NCBI GenBank assembly: GCA_900547025.1
Contig: UREZ01000048.1
Span: forward strand, 1 to 13,448
DNA length: 13,448 nucleotides
Direction: 5' to 3'
DNA from: an uncultured Collinsella sp.
GTDB taxonomy: Bacteria; Actinomycetota; Coriobacteriia; Coriobacteriales; Coriobacteriaceae
Every line of letters begins with the position of its first letter. Within the stretch, counting starts at the first letter, position 1. Below the pieces are notes generated by a model, which did not search any database, was not told the origin of the DNA, and worked only from the letters and a program-made list of their open reading frames with translations. Below are positions 1-8,742 of the stretch, one piece after another. The position numbers and the translations under genes were made by a program.

Positions 1-1455
1 CGCCTCGGTGGCGCCGATAGCGTACTTGTGCGGGGTGTACTCCCAATCCGTGGTGAGGATGGGGCCCGACGGACAGTTCTCGAGCATGGTCTCGATCATG
101 TCGATCGAATCGTAGACCTCCTGGATGCGAACGGCGGTACGGCCGAAGGCATCGCAGGTGTCGGCCGTGGCAGCATGCATCTTCTGAACATCCGGATCGG
201 CGTAGCCGTCAAAGGGATGGTCAAAGCGCACGTCGCGGGCATAGCCCGAGCCACGCATGAGCGGGCCGACCGGCGAGAAGTCGCGTGCGATCTTGCGGTC
301 CAAGATGCCGATGCCACTCGTACGCTCGATAAAGTTGGGCGTCGAGAGCAAGACGTCGACGAGTTCCTGAACCTCGGAGCGCAGCTGGTGAATGGTCGTG
401 AGCGTGGAGAGCTTCTGCTCGGCCAAAATGTCGCGACGCACGCCGCCGATCACGTTGAGGCCGTAGGTCTTGCGGTGACCGGAGAGCTTCTCGGCCAGGT
501 CCATGGACTTCTCGCGGACGCGGAAGAACTGCTGGAAGCCGGAGTCGAAGCCCGTGTAGTGCGATGCGAGGCCAATATTGAGCAGGTGCGAGTGCAGGCG
601 CTCGACCTCGAGCATGATGGCGCGGATGTACTGGGCGCGCGGCGGGACATGGATGCCCTGGGCGCGCTCGACGGCCTCGGCATAGGCCACCGAGTGGGCG
701 CAGCCGCAGATGCCGCAGATGCGGTCGGCGAGGAACGTCACGGCGTCATAGTTCAGGCGCGTCTCGGCGACCTTCTCCATGCCGCGGTGCACGTAGAACA
801 GACGGTAGTCGGCGTCGACGATCGTCTCGCCCTCAACGAACAGGCGGAAGTGGCCGGGCTCGTCGGAGGTAATGTGCAGCGGGCCCATGGGGACGAGCGT
901 GGTCTCCTTGCCCTTGGTGTCGGCCAAGAACTCGTAGTTTTCCATGTCGCTCGCGGGGGCGGGGCGGAAACGGTAATCCATCGAATCCTTGCGCAACGGG
1001 TACAGCCCGCTGGGCCAATCGTCGGGAAGCACCAGGCGACGGCGGTCGGGCAGACCCTCGGGAATCAGGCCAAACATATCGCGCAGCTCGCGCTCGCCCC
1101 ACACGCAGGCGGGGACGAACGGCGTCACGGACGGGAACGTCATCTTGGCGGGGTCGACCTCGGCACGCACGGTAACCCAGCCGGGGTCCTCCCCCTCCAT
1201 GGAGATGACGTAGTACACGGCGTAACGGCCGCACAGGCTGCGCTCGTCGTTGCCGACAATCACAGGAATCCAGCCGTAGCGCTCGTAATACAGGTAGTGG
1301 ACGGCCTCGGGCAGACGGTCCAGCTTGACGGTGATCGTCAGCTGGTCCTCGCACTGCCATTCGACCTTCTCGATAGCGCCCGGCACTGCAGCACGCAGGG
1401 CCTCGACGTGGCTTTCGCAGCGACGAGCGTAGTCCTTCTTTTCAGGTTCTGCCAT
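1..1455 (-). CDS. hyfG: HyfG/HycE-like [NiFe]-hydrogenase large subunit (3' end outside window)
   Basis: This is the catalytic large subunit of a group 4 [NiFe] hydrogenase, the H2-producing part of formate hydrogenlyase, on the cytoplasmic side of the membrane. I translated it by hand from ATG 1455-1453; 485 codons stay open to the window edge. Residues about 30-165 resemble the NuoC/30-kDa domain (YLYYERYGW, FPSVTPFVPA, WGERELRDMFGL). Residues from about 185 are the NuoD/49-kDa-like hydrogenase domain (GPLHITSDEPGHFRLF, DADYRLFYVHRGMEK). The first nickel-binding pair is Cys247 and Cys250 in RICGICGCAHS. The E. coli HyfG I recall is about 571 residues, so some 85-90 residues, including the second Cys pair, lie beyond position 1. 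The start is 4 bases after the hyfF stop, with GAGGTG upstream. Cys252, next to the motif, is unusual: E. coli has Phe there. Confidence 0.96.
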   Translation of the reverse strand, partial: MAEPEKKDYARRCESHVEALRAAVPGAIEKVEWQCEDQLTITVKLDRLPEAVHYLYYERYGWIPVIVGNDERSLCGRYAVYYVISMEGEDPGWVTVRAEVDPAKMTFPSVTPFVPACVWGERELRDMFGLIPEGLPDRRRLVLPDDWPSGLYPLRKDSMDYRFRPAPASDMENYEFLADTKGKETTLVPMGPLHITSDEPGHFRLFVEGETIVDADYRLFYVHRGMEKVAETRLNYDAVTFLADRICGICGCAHSVAYAEAVERAQGIHVPPRAQYIRAIMLEVERLHSHLLNIGLASHYTGFDSGFQQFFRVREKSMDLAEKLSGHRKTYGLNVIGGVRRDILAEQKLSTLTTIHQLRSEVQELVDVLLSTPNFIERTSGIGILDRKIARDFSPVGPLMRGSGYARDVRFDHPFDGYADPDVQKMHAATADTCDAFGRTAVRIQEVYDSIDMIETMLENCPSGPILTTDWEYTPHKYAIGATEA

Positions 1456-1459
1456 GGTG

Positions 1460-3025
1460 CTAATTCACCTCACTTGTCTTGGTCTGGGAACTGAACACCA
1501 TGCGGTAGAGAGGGGCCTCGTGGAGCTCTTCGACGCTCTGGTTCAAAACGACGGACGTTGCATCCTCGACGCCGCTCGTGATGGCGACCGGGGTGGCGAT
1601 ACCGAACCACATGACCACGATCGCGAGGGCGATCTCGGGGATGATCATGAGGGCGGGCACCTCGTGGCGCTTCATGCCCTCGGGCGCCTTGCCGAAGATG
1701 GACTTGAGCGCGATGCCGGTAAGGGCGAAGTACACGCCGGTGAGGCCGATGGCCACGAGCACGACCACCCAGATGGGACCGGACTGAACGCCGGCCACGA
1801 AGGTGAGGAACTCGGAGATGAACAGGGCGAACGGCGGGAAGGCGGCGAGCGCGAGCAGGGCGATGATGGTGAGCGCTGCCGTGACGGGAGCGATCTCGAC
1901 GACGCCCTTGATCTTGTTCAGGTCGCGGGTGTGGTAGATGTGCTGGATGTTGCCGGCCATGCAGAAGGCGAGCGCCTTCGTGAAGCCGTGGAAGATGCAG
2001 TGCAGCAGGCAGGCGGCGATACCGAGCGGGCCACCGATACCCAGGCACAGCGCGACCACGCCGACGTTGTCGACGGAGGAGTACGCGAAGCGGCGCTTGA
2101 TATCGTCCTGCTTGAAGATGCACAGGGCAGCCACCAGGATGGACAGCGTGCCCAGGATGAGCAGGAGCGTTCGCGGATAGGTGTCGCCCACCGTGATGAT
2201 GGACAGGGAGTAGAAGCGGATGATCACCAGCATGGCGCACTTGAGCAGCACGCCCGAGAGCAGCGCGGAGACCGGGCTCGGAGCCTGGGAGTGCGCGTCG
2301 GGCAGCCAGGTGTGCATGGGGAACAGGCCCGCCTTGGTGCCGAAGCCGATGACGATGAACGCGAACGCGAGGCGCACGAGCATAGGGTCGAACTGGTCGG
2401 CGTAGGGCATGATGGAGGTGAGGAAGGCTGCCTCATGCGCGTTGGGCATGATGTCGGCGGCGTTCGCGTAGATGAGCAGCGTGCCGAACAGGCCGAAGGC
2501 CACGCCGGCGGTGCAGACCATCGCGTACTTCCAAGACGCCTCGAGCGCCTGCTTGTTCTTGTAGATGCCCACGAGGAACACGGTCGACAACGTGGTGGCC
2601 TCGACCGCCGCCCAGGTGAGGATGATGTTGTTGGACAGGCAGGCGAGCAGCATCGTGAAAACGAACAGGCTAAACAGCGCGTAGTACTGCTTGGTGCGCT
2701 CGGCCGGCATGGTCTTCTCCTCGATATCGATCTTGATATAGGAGATGGAGTACACGCCGGTGATGAACCCGATGATGCCTACCAGAAGGACGAAGATCGA
2801 CGAGAGCGAATCGAGATGGAGCCACAGGCCCAAAGCGTCGATATTCTGCCCGCTCGAGAGCATGGTTCCCGCGGTGACGACCGAAAGGACAAGGGTCGCC
2901 GCGACGGAGATGGTGTTGAGCCCCGCAAAGACGTTGTAGGACGTCGTCTTGGGGAGCGCAGCCATAATCAGGGAGAACACGAGAGGACAAGCGAGCAGGG
3001 CGACCGTCAGCATTGAAACATCCAT
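1460..3025 (-). CDS. hyfF: HyfF-like antiporter-type membrane subunit of hydrogenase 4
   Basis: This 521-residue polytopic membrane protein belongs to the NuoL/M/N-MrpA/D family and is probably part of the proton- or sodium-translocating arm. E. coli HyfF is about 526 residues. The family's charged residues are visible: Glu142 in WAAVEATTLS, Lys231 in GFGTKAGLFPMHTWLPDAH, and Lys262 in SGVLLKCAML. KQDDIKRRFAYSSVDNVG resembles the conserved loop before the discontinuous helix. The ATG at 3025-3023 sits 3 bases after the hyfE stop, with GAAGGGG upstream, and the gene ends 4 bases before hyfG. Translational coupling on both sides is likely. The order hyfE-F-G identifies it better than similarity alone, since HyfB, HyfD and HyfF are paralogues. 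Confidence 0.95.
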   Translation of the reverse strand: MDVSMLTVALLACPLVFSLIMAALPKTTSYNVFAGLNTISVAATLVLSVVTAGTMLSSGQNIDALGLWLHLDSLSSIFVLLVGIIGFITGVYSISYIKIDIEEKTMPAERTKQYYALFSLFVFTMLLACLSNNIILTWAAVEATTLSTVFLVGIYKNKQALEASWKYAMVCTAGVAFGLFGTLLIYANAADIMPNAHEAAFLTSIMPYADQFDPMLVRLAFAFIVIGFGTKAGLFPMHTWLPDAHSQAPSPVSALLSGVLLKCAMLVIIRFYSLSIITVGDTYPRTLLLILGTLSILVAALCIFKQDDIKRRFAYSSVDNVGVVALCLGIGGPLGIAACLLHCIFHGFTKALAFCMAGNIQHIYHTRDLNKIKGVVEIAPVTAALTIIALLALAAFPPFALFISEFLTFVAGVQSGPIWVVVLVAIGLTGVYFALTGIALKSIFGKAPEGMKRHEVPALMIIPEIALAIVVMWFGIATPVAITSGVEDATSVVLNQSVEELHEAPLYRMVFSSQTKTSEVN

Positions 3026-3028
3026 GGC

Positions 3029-3682
3029 CTACCCCTTCAATTCGGTCAGGTCGTGGGAGTCGAGCGACTTGGTGTCGTTCCAAATCCTCACGACGACAGC
3101 GGACATGATGATGACGGCGAAGATGGCGTCGGTGGCGATGCCGATCTCGATGATCTCGGGGGCCGTGGGCGCGAGCAGAGCGAGCGTCACGTGGCTACCG
3201 TTCTCCATAAGGCAGTACCCGAAGATCTGCTTGAGGATGTTGCGCTGGGAGATGATGCACGTGAGGCCGACGAAGAAGTGCGCGAAGCTGATGGCGAGGG
3301 CCGGAGTGGCCACCTCGGCGGTGGGCAGGCTCAGGCGCGTGACCACCGCGAAGCAGACGGCCACCTCCAGACCGGTGAGGATGATGGTCCAGGCCGGCTT
3401 GATGGAGGAGGTCAGCGTGCTATCGGCAGGCGAACCCATCTTCTTGTAGGCACGGTTGAGAATGAACGGAACGAGGATCACCTTGGTGACGAAGGCCGAC
3501 GCGGCCCACATGAGAAGCTCGGTGGCACCGGTGGTGAGGCCCAGGGTGAGCAGCACGCCCACCAGGACAACCGACTGGATCGCGTACCACTTGATGGCGG
3601 ACGGGATGGTCTTCGAGACGACCACCATGGTGGAGGTCACGATCAGAAGACCGCCCAGGATATTGACTAACGAATAACCCAT
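3029..3682 (-). CDS. hyfE: HyfE-like membrane subunit of hydrogenase 4
   Basis: This 217-residue hydrophobic protein nearly matches the length I recall for E. coli HyfE (about 216). HyfE is absent from the simpler Hyc (FHL-1) complex, so it marks this cluster as FHL-2 type. Strongly conserved stretches are MWAASAFVTKVILVPFI (58-74), SQRNILKQIFGYCLMENGSH (145-164) and EIGIATDAIFAVIIM (179-193). The C-terminal half resembles a NuoK-like module (known of the family). The protein ends with LTELKG, close to the E. coli LTALKG. The ATG at 3682-3680 has TAGGAGG upstream overlapping the hyfD stop, and the gap to hyfD is 10 bases. Confidence 0.95.
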   Translation of the reverse strand: MGYSLVNILGGLLIVTSTMVVVSKTIPSAIKWYAIQSVVLVGVLLTLGLTTGATELLMWAASAFVTKVILVPFILNRAYKKMGSPADSTLTSSIKPAWTIILTGLEVAVCFAVVTRLSLPTAEVATPALAISFAHFFVGLTCIISQRNILKQIFGYCLMENGSHVTLALLAPTAPEIIEIGIATDAIFAVIIMSAVVVRIWNDTKSLDSHDLTELKG

Positions 3683-3692
3683 GTCCTACCTC

Positions 3693-5150
3693 CTAACCCA
3701 TCCAACTAGAGGACAGAGGACCGGCGACGACGACCATGATCATGAGGACGACGAACACGAACGCCATGGCGCGCGGAAGGGGCTGGCCGGCGGCCACGGT
3801 CTCGCTCGGCTCACCGGGCAGGACCTTACCCATCCAACGCAGGAACCATGCGAAGGTGGCGACGGTCTCGACGACCATGACGCACACGAGGACAAAGATG
3901 ACCGTGTTGGTAGCACCAACCGCGAAGCCACCGGAAATGATCTGGAACTTGGAAAAGAACGTGCTCATGGGGGGCACGCCGGCGATAGCGGTCGCGGCGA
4001 CCGCAAAGCCCACGCCCGTGACCGGGTACTTCTTCATGAGGCCCTGGATCTTGGGCAGCATACGGGTTCCCAGCGTGAAGCTGAGAGAGCCAGCGATGAG
4101 GAAGAACAGGGTCTTGGTGAACGCGTGGTTGAAGATGTGCTCGACGGCGCCGTTAAACGCCATCTGGCTTCCGAACACGGAGAGGCCCAGGCCAAAGAAC
4201 ACGTAGGCGAGCTGCGCGATCGTCGAGAAGGCGAGCAGGCGCTTCATATCCTTCTGGGGCAGGTACATGAGGAAGCCGAAGAGCATGGTCACGACGGCGT
4301 CGATGATGGCGACCCAACCGACGATCTCGGGGATATCGCCGGCGCTCGCAAGAGCGCGGGCGAACACGCACACGCCGACCTTAACCATGGACGCGCCATG
4401 AAGGTAGGCGGAAACGGGCGTGGGGGCCTCCATTGCGGAGGGCAGCCACATGTAGAGCGGGAACTGGGCGGACTTGGCCCAAGCAGCGAACAGGATGAGC
4501 AGCAGCACGACGGTCTTCATACCGGAATCGAGCTGGGAGATCGCGCTCAGCGCGAACGTGCCGGTTCCGGCGAACAGGAAGGCCGCGCCGATGTAGAGTC
4601 CCAGAGCGCCGATATGGGTGATGATGAGCGCCTTCATACCGGCCTTCTTGGCCGTGGGCGTCATGTAGTAGCTGATGAGGCCCCAGGAGCACACACCGGT
4701 GATCTCGAAGAAAACGAGCTGGCCGACGATGGTGGAGCTGTAGGCGAGACCGGCCATGGCGCCGATGAACGTGGAGAAGTACACGTAGAAGCGACGACGG
4801 GGCGCGTCGGGATGCTCCTTATTCTTATCGCTCATGTACGGGAACGAATAGATGACGACGAGCAGGCCGATAGCGACGAACGCGGGTGCGAGCAGCGTGC
4901 TCATCCGGTCGAATATGAAGCCCATGACCAAGGTCTGGCCCATACTCGCCCAGGTTACATCGACCGCGTTCATGCCGTTTCCGGCAAACGTCGCGGCCAA
5001 GCCAACGGAAGCGACCGTGGCGATGCCGCCGGCAAAGGCGCAGATCCATTTAGCGTAGGGACGCGGCAGCATGACGATGAGCAGGGAGCCCAGCATGGGG
5101 ACGGCGATCGCCACCATGGCAAAGAGGGACAAGCTCGATTCGATTGACAT
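3693..5150 (-). CDS. hyfD: HyfD-like antiporter-type membrane subunit of hydrogenase 4
   Basis: This 485-residue NuoL/M/N-like integral membrane protein is close to the E. coli HyfD length (about 479). It is one of two antiporter-like subunits (with HyfF) that distinguish Hyf from Hyc. Key charged residues are Glu149 (LVFFEITGVCSW), Lys226 (FAAWAKSAQFPLYMWLP) and Lys257 (YLHGASMVKVGV). LMYLPQKDMKRLLAFSTIAQL and FNHAFTKTLFFLIAG are further family signatures. The ATG at 5150-5148 follows AAGGGAG and lies 16 bases after the hyfC stop. The proposed role, from the family, is ion translocation driven by formate oxidation and H2 evolution. Pumping in this organism is inferred only. Confidence 0.96.
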   Translation of the reverse strand: MSIESSLSLFAMVAIAVPMLGSLLIVMLPRPYAKWICAFAGGIATVASVGLAATFAGNGMNAVDVTWASMGQTLVMGFIFDRMSTLLAPAFVAIGLLVVIYSFPYMSDKNKEHPDAPRRRFYVYFSTFIGAMAGLAYSSTIVGQLVFFEITGVCSWGLISYYMTPTAKKAGMKALIITHIGALGLYIGAAFLFAGTGTFALSAISQLDSGMKTVVLLLILFAAWAKSAQFPLYMWLPSAMEAPTPVSAYLHGASMVKVGVCVFARALASAGDIPEIVGWVAIIDAVVTMLFGFLMYLPQKDMKRLLAFSTIAQLAYVFFGLGLSVFGSQMAFNGAVEHIFNHAFTKTLFFLIAGSLSFTLGTRMLPKIQGLMKKYPVTGVGFAVAATAIAGVPPMSTFFSKFQIISGGFAVGATNTVIFVLVCVMVVETVATFAWFLRWMGKVLPGEPSETVAAGQPLPRAMAFVFVVLMIMVVVAGPLSSSWMG

Positions 5151-5166
5151 AGTTTCTCCCTTCTCC

Positions 5167-6090
5167 CTACACGCCTACGACGACGAAGACGAACGCGAGG
5201 ACCGCGATGCCGACGACGGCCCAGGTCTGGTTACCGAGCACCTTGAAGCGCGAACGGGAAACGGAGTTCTCGAGCACGCCGCAGACGACGAAATCGACCA
5301 GGCACTTGACGAGGAAGACGACGGCGCCCACGAGAGCGGTGACGCCGATGGTCGCGGGCTCTCCCCAGGGGATGAAGATGGAGGTGAACCAAGCGACGAC
5401 CACGACCTGCTTCATGCCCATGGCGAGCTTCATCATGGCCAGGGACGGGCCGGAGAGCTCGGCGAGCGGGCCCTCCTGGAGCTCCTGCTCGGCTTCGGCC
5501 TGATCGAACGGAAGCTTGCCGAGCTCCATGTAACAGGCGGCCGCGAAGGCGACGCCGGCGAGGATAACGGCGACGACGCTCGAGACGTTGCCCGTAACGA
5601 TGTGCTGACCCATGGTCGCAATGTCCGTGGAGCCGCACACGATGGCGACGGTGAACAGCGCGATGAGCATGGACGGCTCGATGAGCACGCTCATGAGGAG
5701 CTCGCGGATACCGCCGAAGCCCGCGTAGGCGTTGGAGGAATCCACGCCGGACAGCGCGAAGAAGAAGCGGGACAGCGCGAGCGCGTACATGATGGTGATG
5801 GCGTCACCAAAGACGGGCATGGGGCTCTGGAGCGTGAACATGGGCAGGCCCATGGCGAGCATAAACGACACCGCGAGGAACAGCGGCGGCATGATGCGCA
5901 GCACGAAGCTCGAGTCGGAACTCACGGACTCGGGACGCGCCATGAGCTTCGCGAGGTCCCGGTAATCCTGAAGGATGGACGGACCGCGGCGATTGTGCAT
6001 CTTCGCGCGAATCACACGGGCGAGGCCGGAGAAGAAGGGCGCGACCAGCATGACCACGAGGCCCTGCGCCATCGCAAGAACGATGTTCAT
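5167..6090 (-). CDS. hyfC: HyfC/HycD-like membrane anchor subunit (NuoH family)
   Basis: This 307-residue integral membrane protein of the NuoH/HycD family joins the hydrogenase module to the membrane ion-translocating arm. Signatures are RAKMHNRRGPSILQDYRDL (28-46), the NuoH-like loop CYMELGKLPFDQAEAEQE (186-203) and LQEGPLAELSGP (204-215). The E. coli HyfC I recall is about 315 residues. The open frame extends upstream to 6441, but that part is arginine-rich and overlaps hyfB. I chose ATG 6090-6088 because homology starts there and GGGGAGAGG lies just upstream. The gap to the hyfB stop is 17 bases. Confidence 0.95.
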   Translation of the reverse strand: MNIVLAMAQGLVVMLVAPFFSGLARVIRAKMHNRRGPSILQDYRDLAKLMARPESVSSDSSFVLRIMPPLFLAVSFMLAMGLPMFTLQSPMPVFGDAITIMYALALSRFFFALSGVDSSNAYAGFGGIRELLMSVLIEPSMLIALFTVAIVCGSTDIATMGQHIVTGNVSSVVAVILAGVAFAAACYMELGKLPFDQAEAEQELQEGPLAELSGPSLAMMKLAMGMKQVVVVAWFTSIFIPWGEPATIGVTALVGAVVFLVKCLVDFVVCGVLENSVSRSRFKVLGNQTWAVVGIAVLAFVFVVVGV

Positions 6091-6107
6091 AATATCCTCT
6101 CCCCTCT

Positions 6108-8126
6108 CTAGACCATGACCACGGCGAGCACGAGGAAGACCACGAGCGCCGCGACGATGTAGCAGATGTATACGGAGTAGTTGCCGCCCTCGATCTTGGA
6201 GGCGAGGCCGGCCAGCTTGTCGGCACCCTCGCTCGGTGCATCGACCAGGAAACGGTCGGGCAGGGGCTCGACGCCCTGGGCGACACCGGTGAGCTTCTGG
6301 AACACGTGCGCGATGGACCAGCAGATCTTGGTGCATACCTCGCGCAGGGTGTAGAGCGGGCCCATGAAGAGTTCGACGTCGGACGCGAAGCTCGTGGCGA
6401 CGACGGGCATGTGCTCGTTGGGCTCGTAGCCGCACGCCCAAGGGTCGGTCTTCTTAGCGGGGGCCTTGGCGCCGAGGCAGGACCTCAACGCGAACGCGAG
6501 GCCGGTGAGGACCACGAGCGCGATGGCGATCGCGGGGGTGGAGGTGGCGGCACCGGAAATCTCGTTCACGAGAGACACGCCCGAGGTGGCTGTGACGGCG
6601 GAGCCGGCAAGCACGCTCTGGGCGACGTCGCCCAGAACCGGGGCGATGACCGGGGAGCCGATTCCCAGTACCACGCAGATGGCCGCGAGGAGCATCTGCG
6701 AGAACAACATCGGAGCCGGGGACTCCTTGGCGTTCGCGGCCTCCTGGGAACGAGGGCTGCTCGCGAACGAGACGCCGTAGGCCTTCACGAAGCACGTGAC
6801 GGCCAGGGCACCGGTGATGGCGAGGGCGGCCGCGGAGGCGACGGCGAACACCATGACGACCGGGTCGGAGAGCGTCGAGATGTTGAACAGGGACTGGTAG
6901 GTGAACCACTCGGAAACGAAGCCGTTGAGCGGCGGGATGGCCGAGATGGCAAGGGCACCGATGAGGAAGCAGACGGCCGTGACCGGCATGCGGCGGAACA
7001 GACCGCCCATCTTCTCCATGTTGCGCGTACCCGTGGCATAGAGCAGGGAGCCCGCGCCGAGGAACAGCTCGCCCTTGAACATGGCGTGGTTGAGCGTGTG
7101 GTAGAGGGCGGCCATGAGCGCGATCGTCGCGATGACGTCGTTGCCCAGGGCGTGCGCCGTCATGGACGCGCCGACACCGAGCAAGATGATGCCGATGTTC
7201 TCGACGGAGTGATAGGCAAGCAGGCGCTTGATGTCGTGCTCGTGGAGGGCGTAGACGACACCCAGGACCGACGAGATGGATCCGAAGACCAGGACCATGA
7301 GGCCCCACCAGAGCTGGACGCCCGAACCCGCGAGCAGGTCGAGACCGACCTTGAGGATTCCCAGGATGCCGATCTTGATCATGCCGCCGGACATGAGGGC
7401 GGACACGTTGGACGGCGCCTCGGGGTGCGCCTGGGGCAGCCAGGAGTGCAGCGGAATGATACCGGCCTTCGCGCCAAATCCGAAGAACGCGAGGACGAAG
7501 CACGCGGAGGAGACGGCGGGTCCAAAGTCATGCGTACGGAAATCACTGAAGCTGAAGGAACCGCCCACGCCGTTGGTCATGAGCAGGAAGCTCGCCATGA
7601 TGAGAACGAAGCCCACGTGCGCGATGACGAAGTAGAGCCAACCGCCCCTAATGGAGTTCTTGTTCTCCTCGATAACGACAAGGAAGTAGCTCGTAAGGGA
7701 CATGAGCTCAAAGGCGACCAGGAACCAGAACACGTTGTCGGCGGTGATGACGAGCATCATCGAGGCGACGAAGGTGTTCATAAAGAAGCCGGCGCGCCCG
7801 ACCTTGCCCGGGTACTCGTCGAAGTAGGACAGACCGTAGATGAAGCCCGCAAAGGCGAGAATCGAGATGAGGACCACGATCAGGCCCGCAAGGCCGTTGA
7901 GCAAGAGCTCGAGACGGGCGAACGGGAAGAAGAAGACCGTGTTGAGGGACGAAACGTCGCCAAGCACGGCCTCGAGGCCCGCGATGAACGACAGCACGGC
8001 CGCGACGGCGCCGATCAGGCAGCCGGCGGTCTTGGCGGCGTTATCGGCCTTGATCAGCAGAACCGAGGCGAGCGCACCGATGCACGAGACGGCAAGCGAT
8101 GCGATAAACAGCGTCATGCTATCCAT
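6108..8126 (-). CDS. hyfB: HyfB/HycC-like large antiporter-type membrane subunit
   Basis: This 672-residue polytopic membrane protein, the largest antiporter-like subunit, matches the length I recall for E. coli HyfB. Charged residues of the family are present: Glu140 (WFLVAFELMSLTSYF), Lys220 (FGFGAKAGIIPLHSWLP) and Lys251 (SGGMIKIGILGILK). The loop HDIKRLLAYHSVENIGIILLG and HAMFKGELFLGAGSL are also typical. The C-terminal part carries DPWACGYEP and ends in a hydrophobic helix (VYICYIVAALVVFLVLAVV), like HyfB and HycC. The ATG at 8126-8124 overlaps the hyfA stop by 8 bases, which suggests translational coupling. The preceding gene HyfA and the following genes C and D fix the assignment. Confidence 0.96.
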   Translation of the reverse strand: MDSMTLFIASLAVSCIGALASVLLIKADNAAKTAGCLIGAVAAVLSFIAGLEAVLGDVSSLNTVFFFPFARLELLLNGLAGLIVVLISILAFAGFIYGLSYFDEYPGKVGRAGFFMNTFVASMMLVITADNVFWFLVAFELMSLTSYFLVVIEENKNSIRGGWLYFVIAHVGFVLIMASFLLMTNGVGGSFSFSDFRTHDFGPAVSSACFVLAFFGFGAKAGIIPLHSWLPQAHPEAPSNVSALMSGGMIKIGILGILKVGLDLLAGSGVQLWWGLMVLVFGSISSVLGVVYALHEHDIKRLLAYHSVENIGIILLGVGASMTAHALGNDVIATIALMAALYHTLNHAMFKGELFLGAGSLLYATGTRNMEKMGGLFRRMPVTAVCFLIGALAISAIPPLNGFVSEWFTYQSLFNISTLSDPVVMVFAVASAAALAITGALAVTCFVKAYGVSFASSPRSQEAANAKESPAPMLFSQMLLAAICVVLGIGSPVIAPVLGDVAQSVLAGSAVTATSGVSLVNEISGAATSTPAIAIALVVLTGLAFALRSCLGAKAPAKKTDPWACGYEPNEHMPVVATSFASDVELFMGPLYTLREVCTKICWSIAHVFQKLTGVAQGVEPLPDRFLVDAPSEGADKLAGLASKIEGGNYSVYICYIVAALVVFLVLAVVMV

Positions 8127-8736
8127 TGTTTACGCTCCCTTCTGCTTTCTCGGACAGACCCTGGGCCACAGCGGTAACGTCGACGGACGGACCGTTTTCG
8201 ATCGAGCGCAGGCGCTTGGCCTCGTCGAGCTCGCGATCGGCCGCGCCACCCATGACGGTCAGCGCCTTGGTGGGGCAGGCCGCCACACAATGCGGGCCGT
8301 CCGGATCGAAGGCACACAGGTCGCACTTGACGGCGCAGGTGTACTGGCCAGGAGCCCACGTAAGCAGGCTGCTCAGGGACTTAGGATACGAAGGCGTCGG
8401 GTCGCACATGCCTGCGACACCGGCGATAGACGTGCCATCGGGATGGATGGCTCCGAAGGGGCACGCGATGGCGCACAGCCTGCACCCGATGCACTCCTGC
8501 TCCTTGACGTGGATGCGATCGCCATCGTGCTCGATGGCATTCACCGGGCAAACCTCGGCGCAGGGGGCACCCTCGCAATGGTGGCAGGCAAGGGCGGCCG
8601 AAATACCACCGGTCTTCACGAGCGCCAGGCGCGGCGTATCCTGAAGACCCTGCATCCGGTGGGCGTCGGCACAGGCGGACTGGCATGTTCCGCAGCCGAT
8701 GCACCTCTCCGGGTTGATATCGATGAAGCGGTTCAT
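8119..8736 (-). CDS. hyfA: HyfA-like ferredoxin subunit with four [4Fe-4S] motifs
   Basis: This 205-residue electron-transfer protein is expected to link formate dehydrogenase to the hydrogenase. Four cysteine sets suit four [4Fe-4S] clusters: Cys12/15/18/22, Cys51/54/59/63, Cys82/85/88/92 and Cys138/141/150/154. It matches E. coli HyfA in length and along its sequence (MNRF start, GLQ-TPRLALVKT, LTWAPG--T-AVKCDLC). An alternative GTG at 8742-8740 is open, but its distance to AGGA is too short. ATG 8736-8734 has AGGA seven bases upstream and fits the family start. The gene lies 78 bases after the fdhF stop, across a strong hairpin, and overlaps hyfB. Confidence 0.95.
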   Translation of the reverse strand: MNRFIDINPERCIGCGTCQSACADAHRMQGLQDTPRLALVKTGGISAALACHHCEGAPCAEVCPVNAIEHDGDRIHVKEQECIGCRLCAIACPFGAIHPDGTSIAGVAGMCDPTPSYPKSLSSLLTWAPGQYTCAVKCDLCAFDPDGPHCVAACPTKALTVMGGAADRELDEAKRLRSIENGPSVDVTAVAQGLSEKAEGSVNNG

Positions 8737-8742
8737 CCCCAC

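Noticed and set aside
28..1494. Long plus-strand open frame of 488 codons, with no stop across hyfG
   Set aside because: It is antisense to hyfG, whose minus-strand translation matches the hydrogenase large subunit throughout. The plus frame is low-complexity and has no domain.
1454..3016. Plus-strand frame of 520 codons opposite hyfF
   Set aside because: It is rich in His, Arg, Asp and Glu, as expected from the complement of a hydrophobic GC-rich gene, and has no family match or proper start site.
3681..5147. Plus-strand frame of 488 codons opposite hyfD
   Set aside because: It is the same type of antisense shadow, very charged and domain-free, while the minus strand encodes a clear HyfD.
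6306..8177. Plus-strand frame of 623 codons opposite hyfB
   Set aside because: It is an antisense shadow with extreme Glu/Asp/Arg/His content. HyfB on the other strand explains the region.
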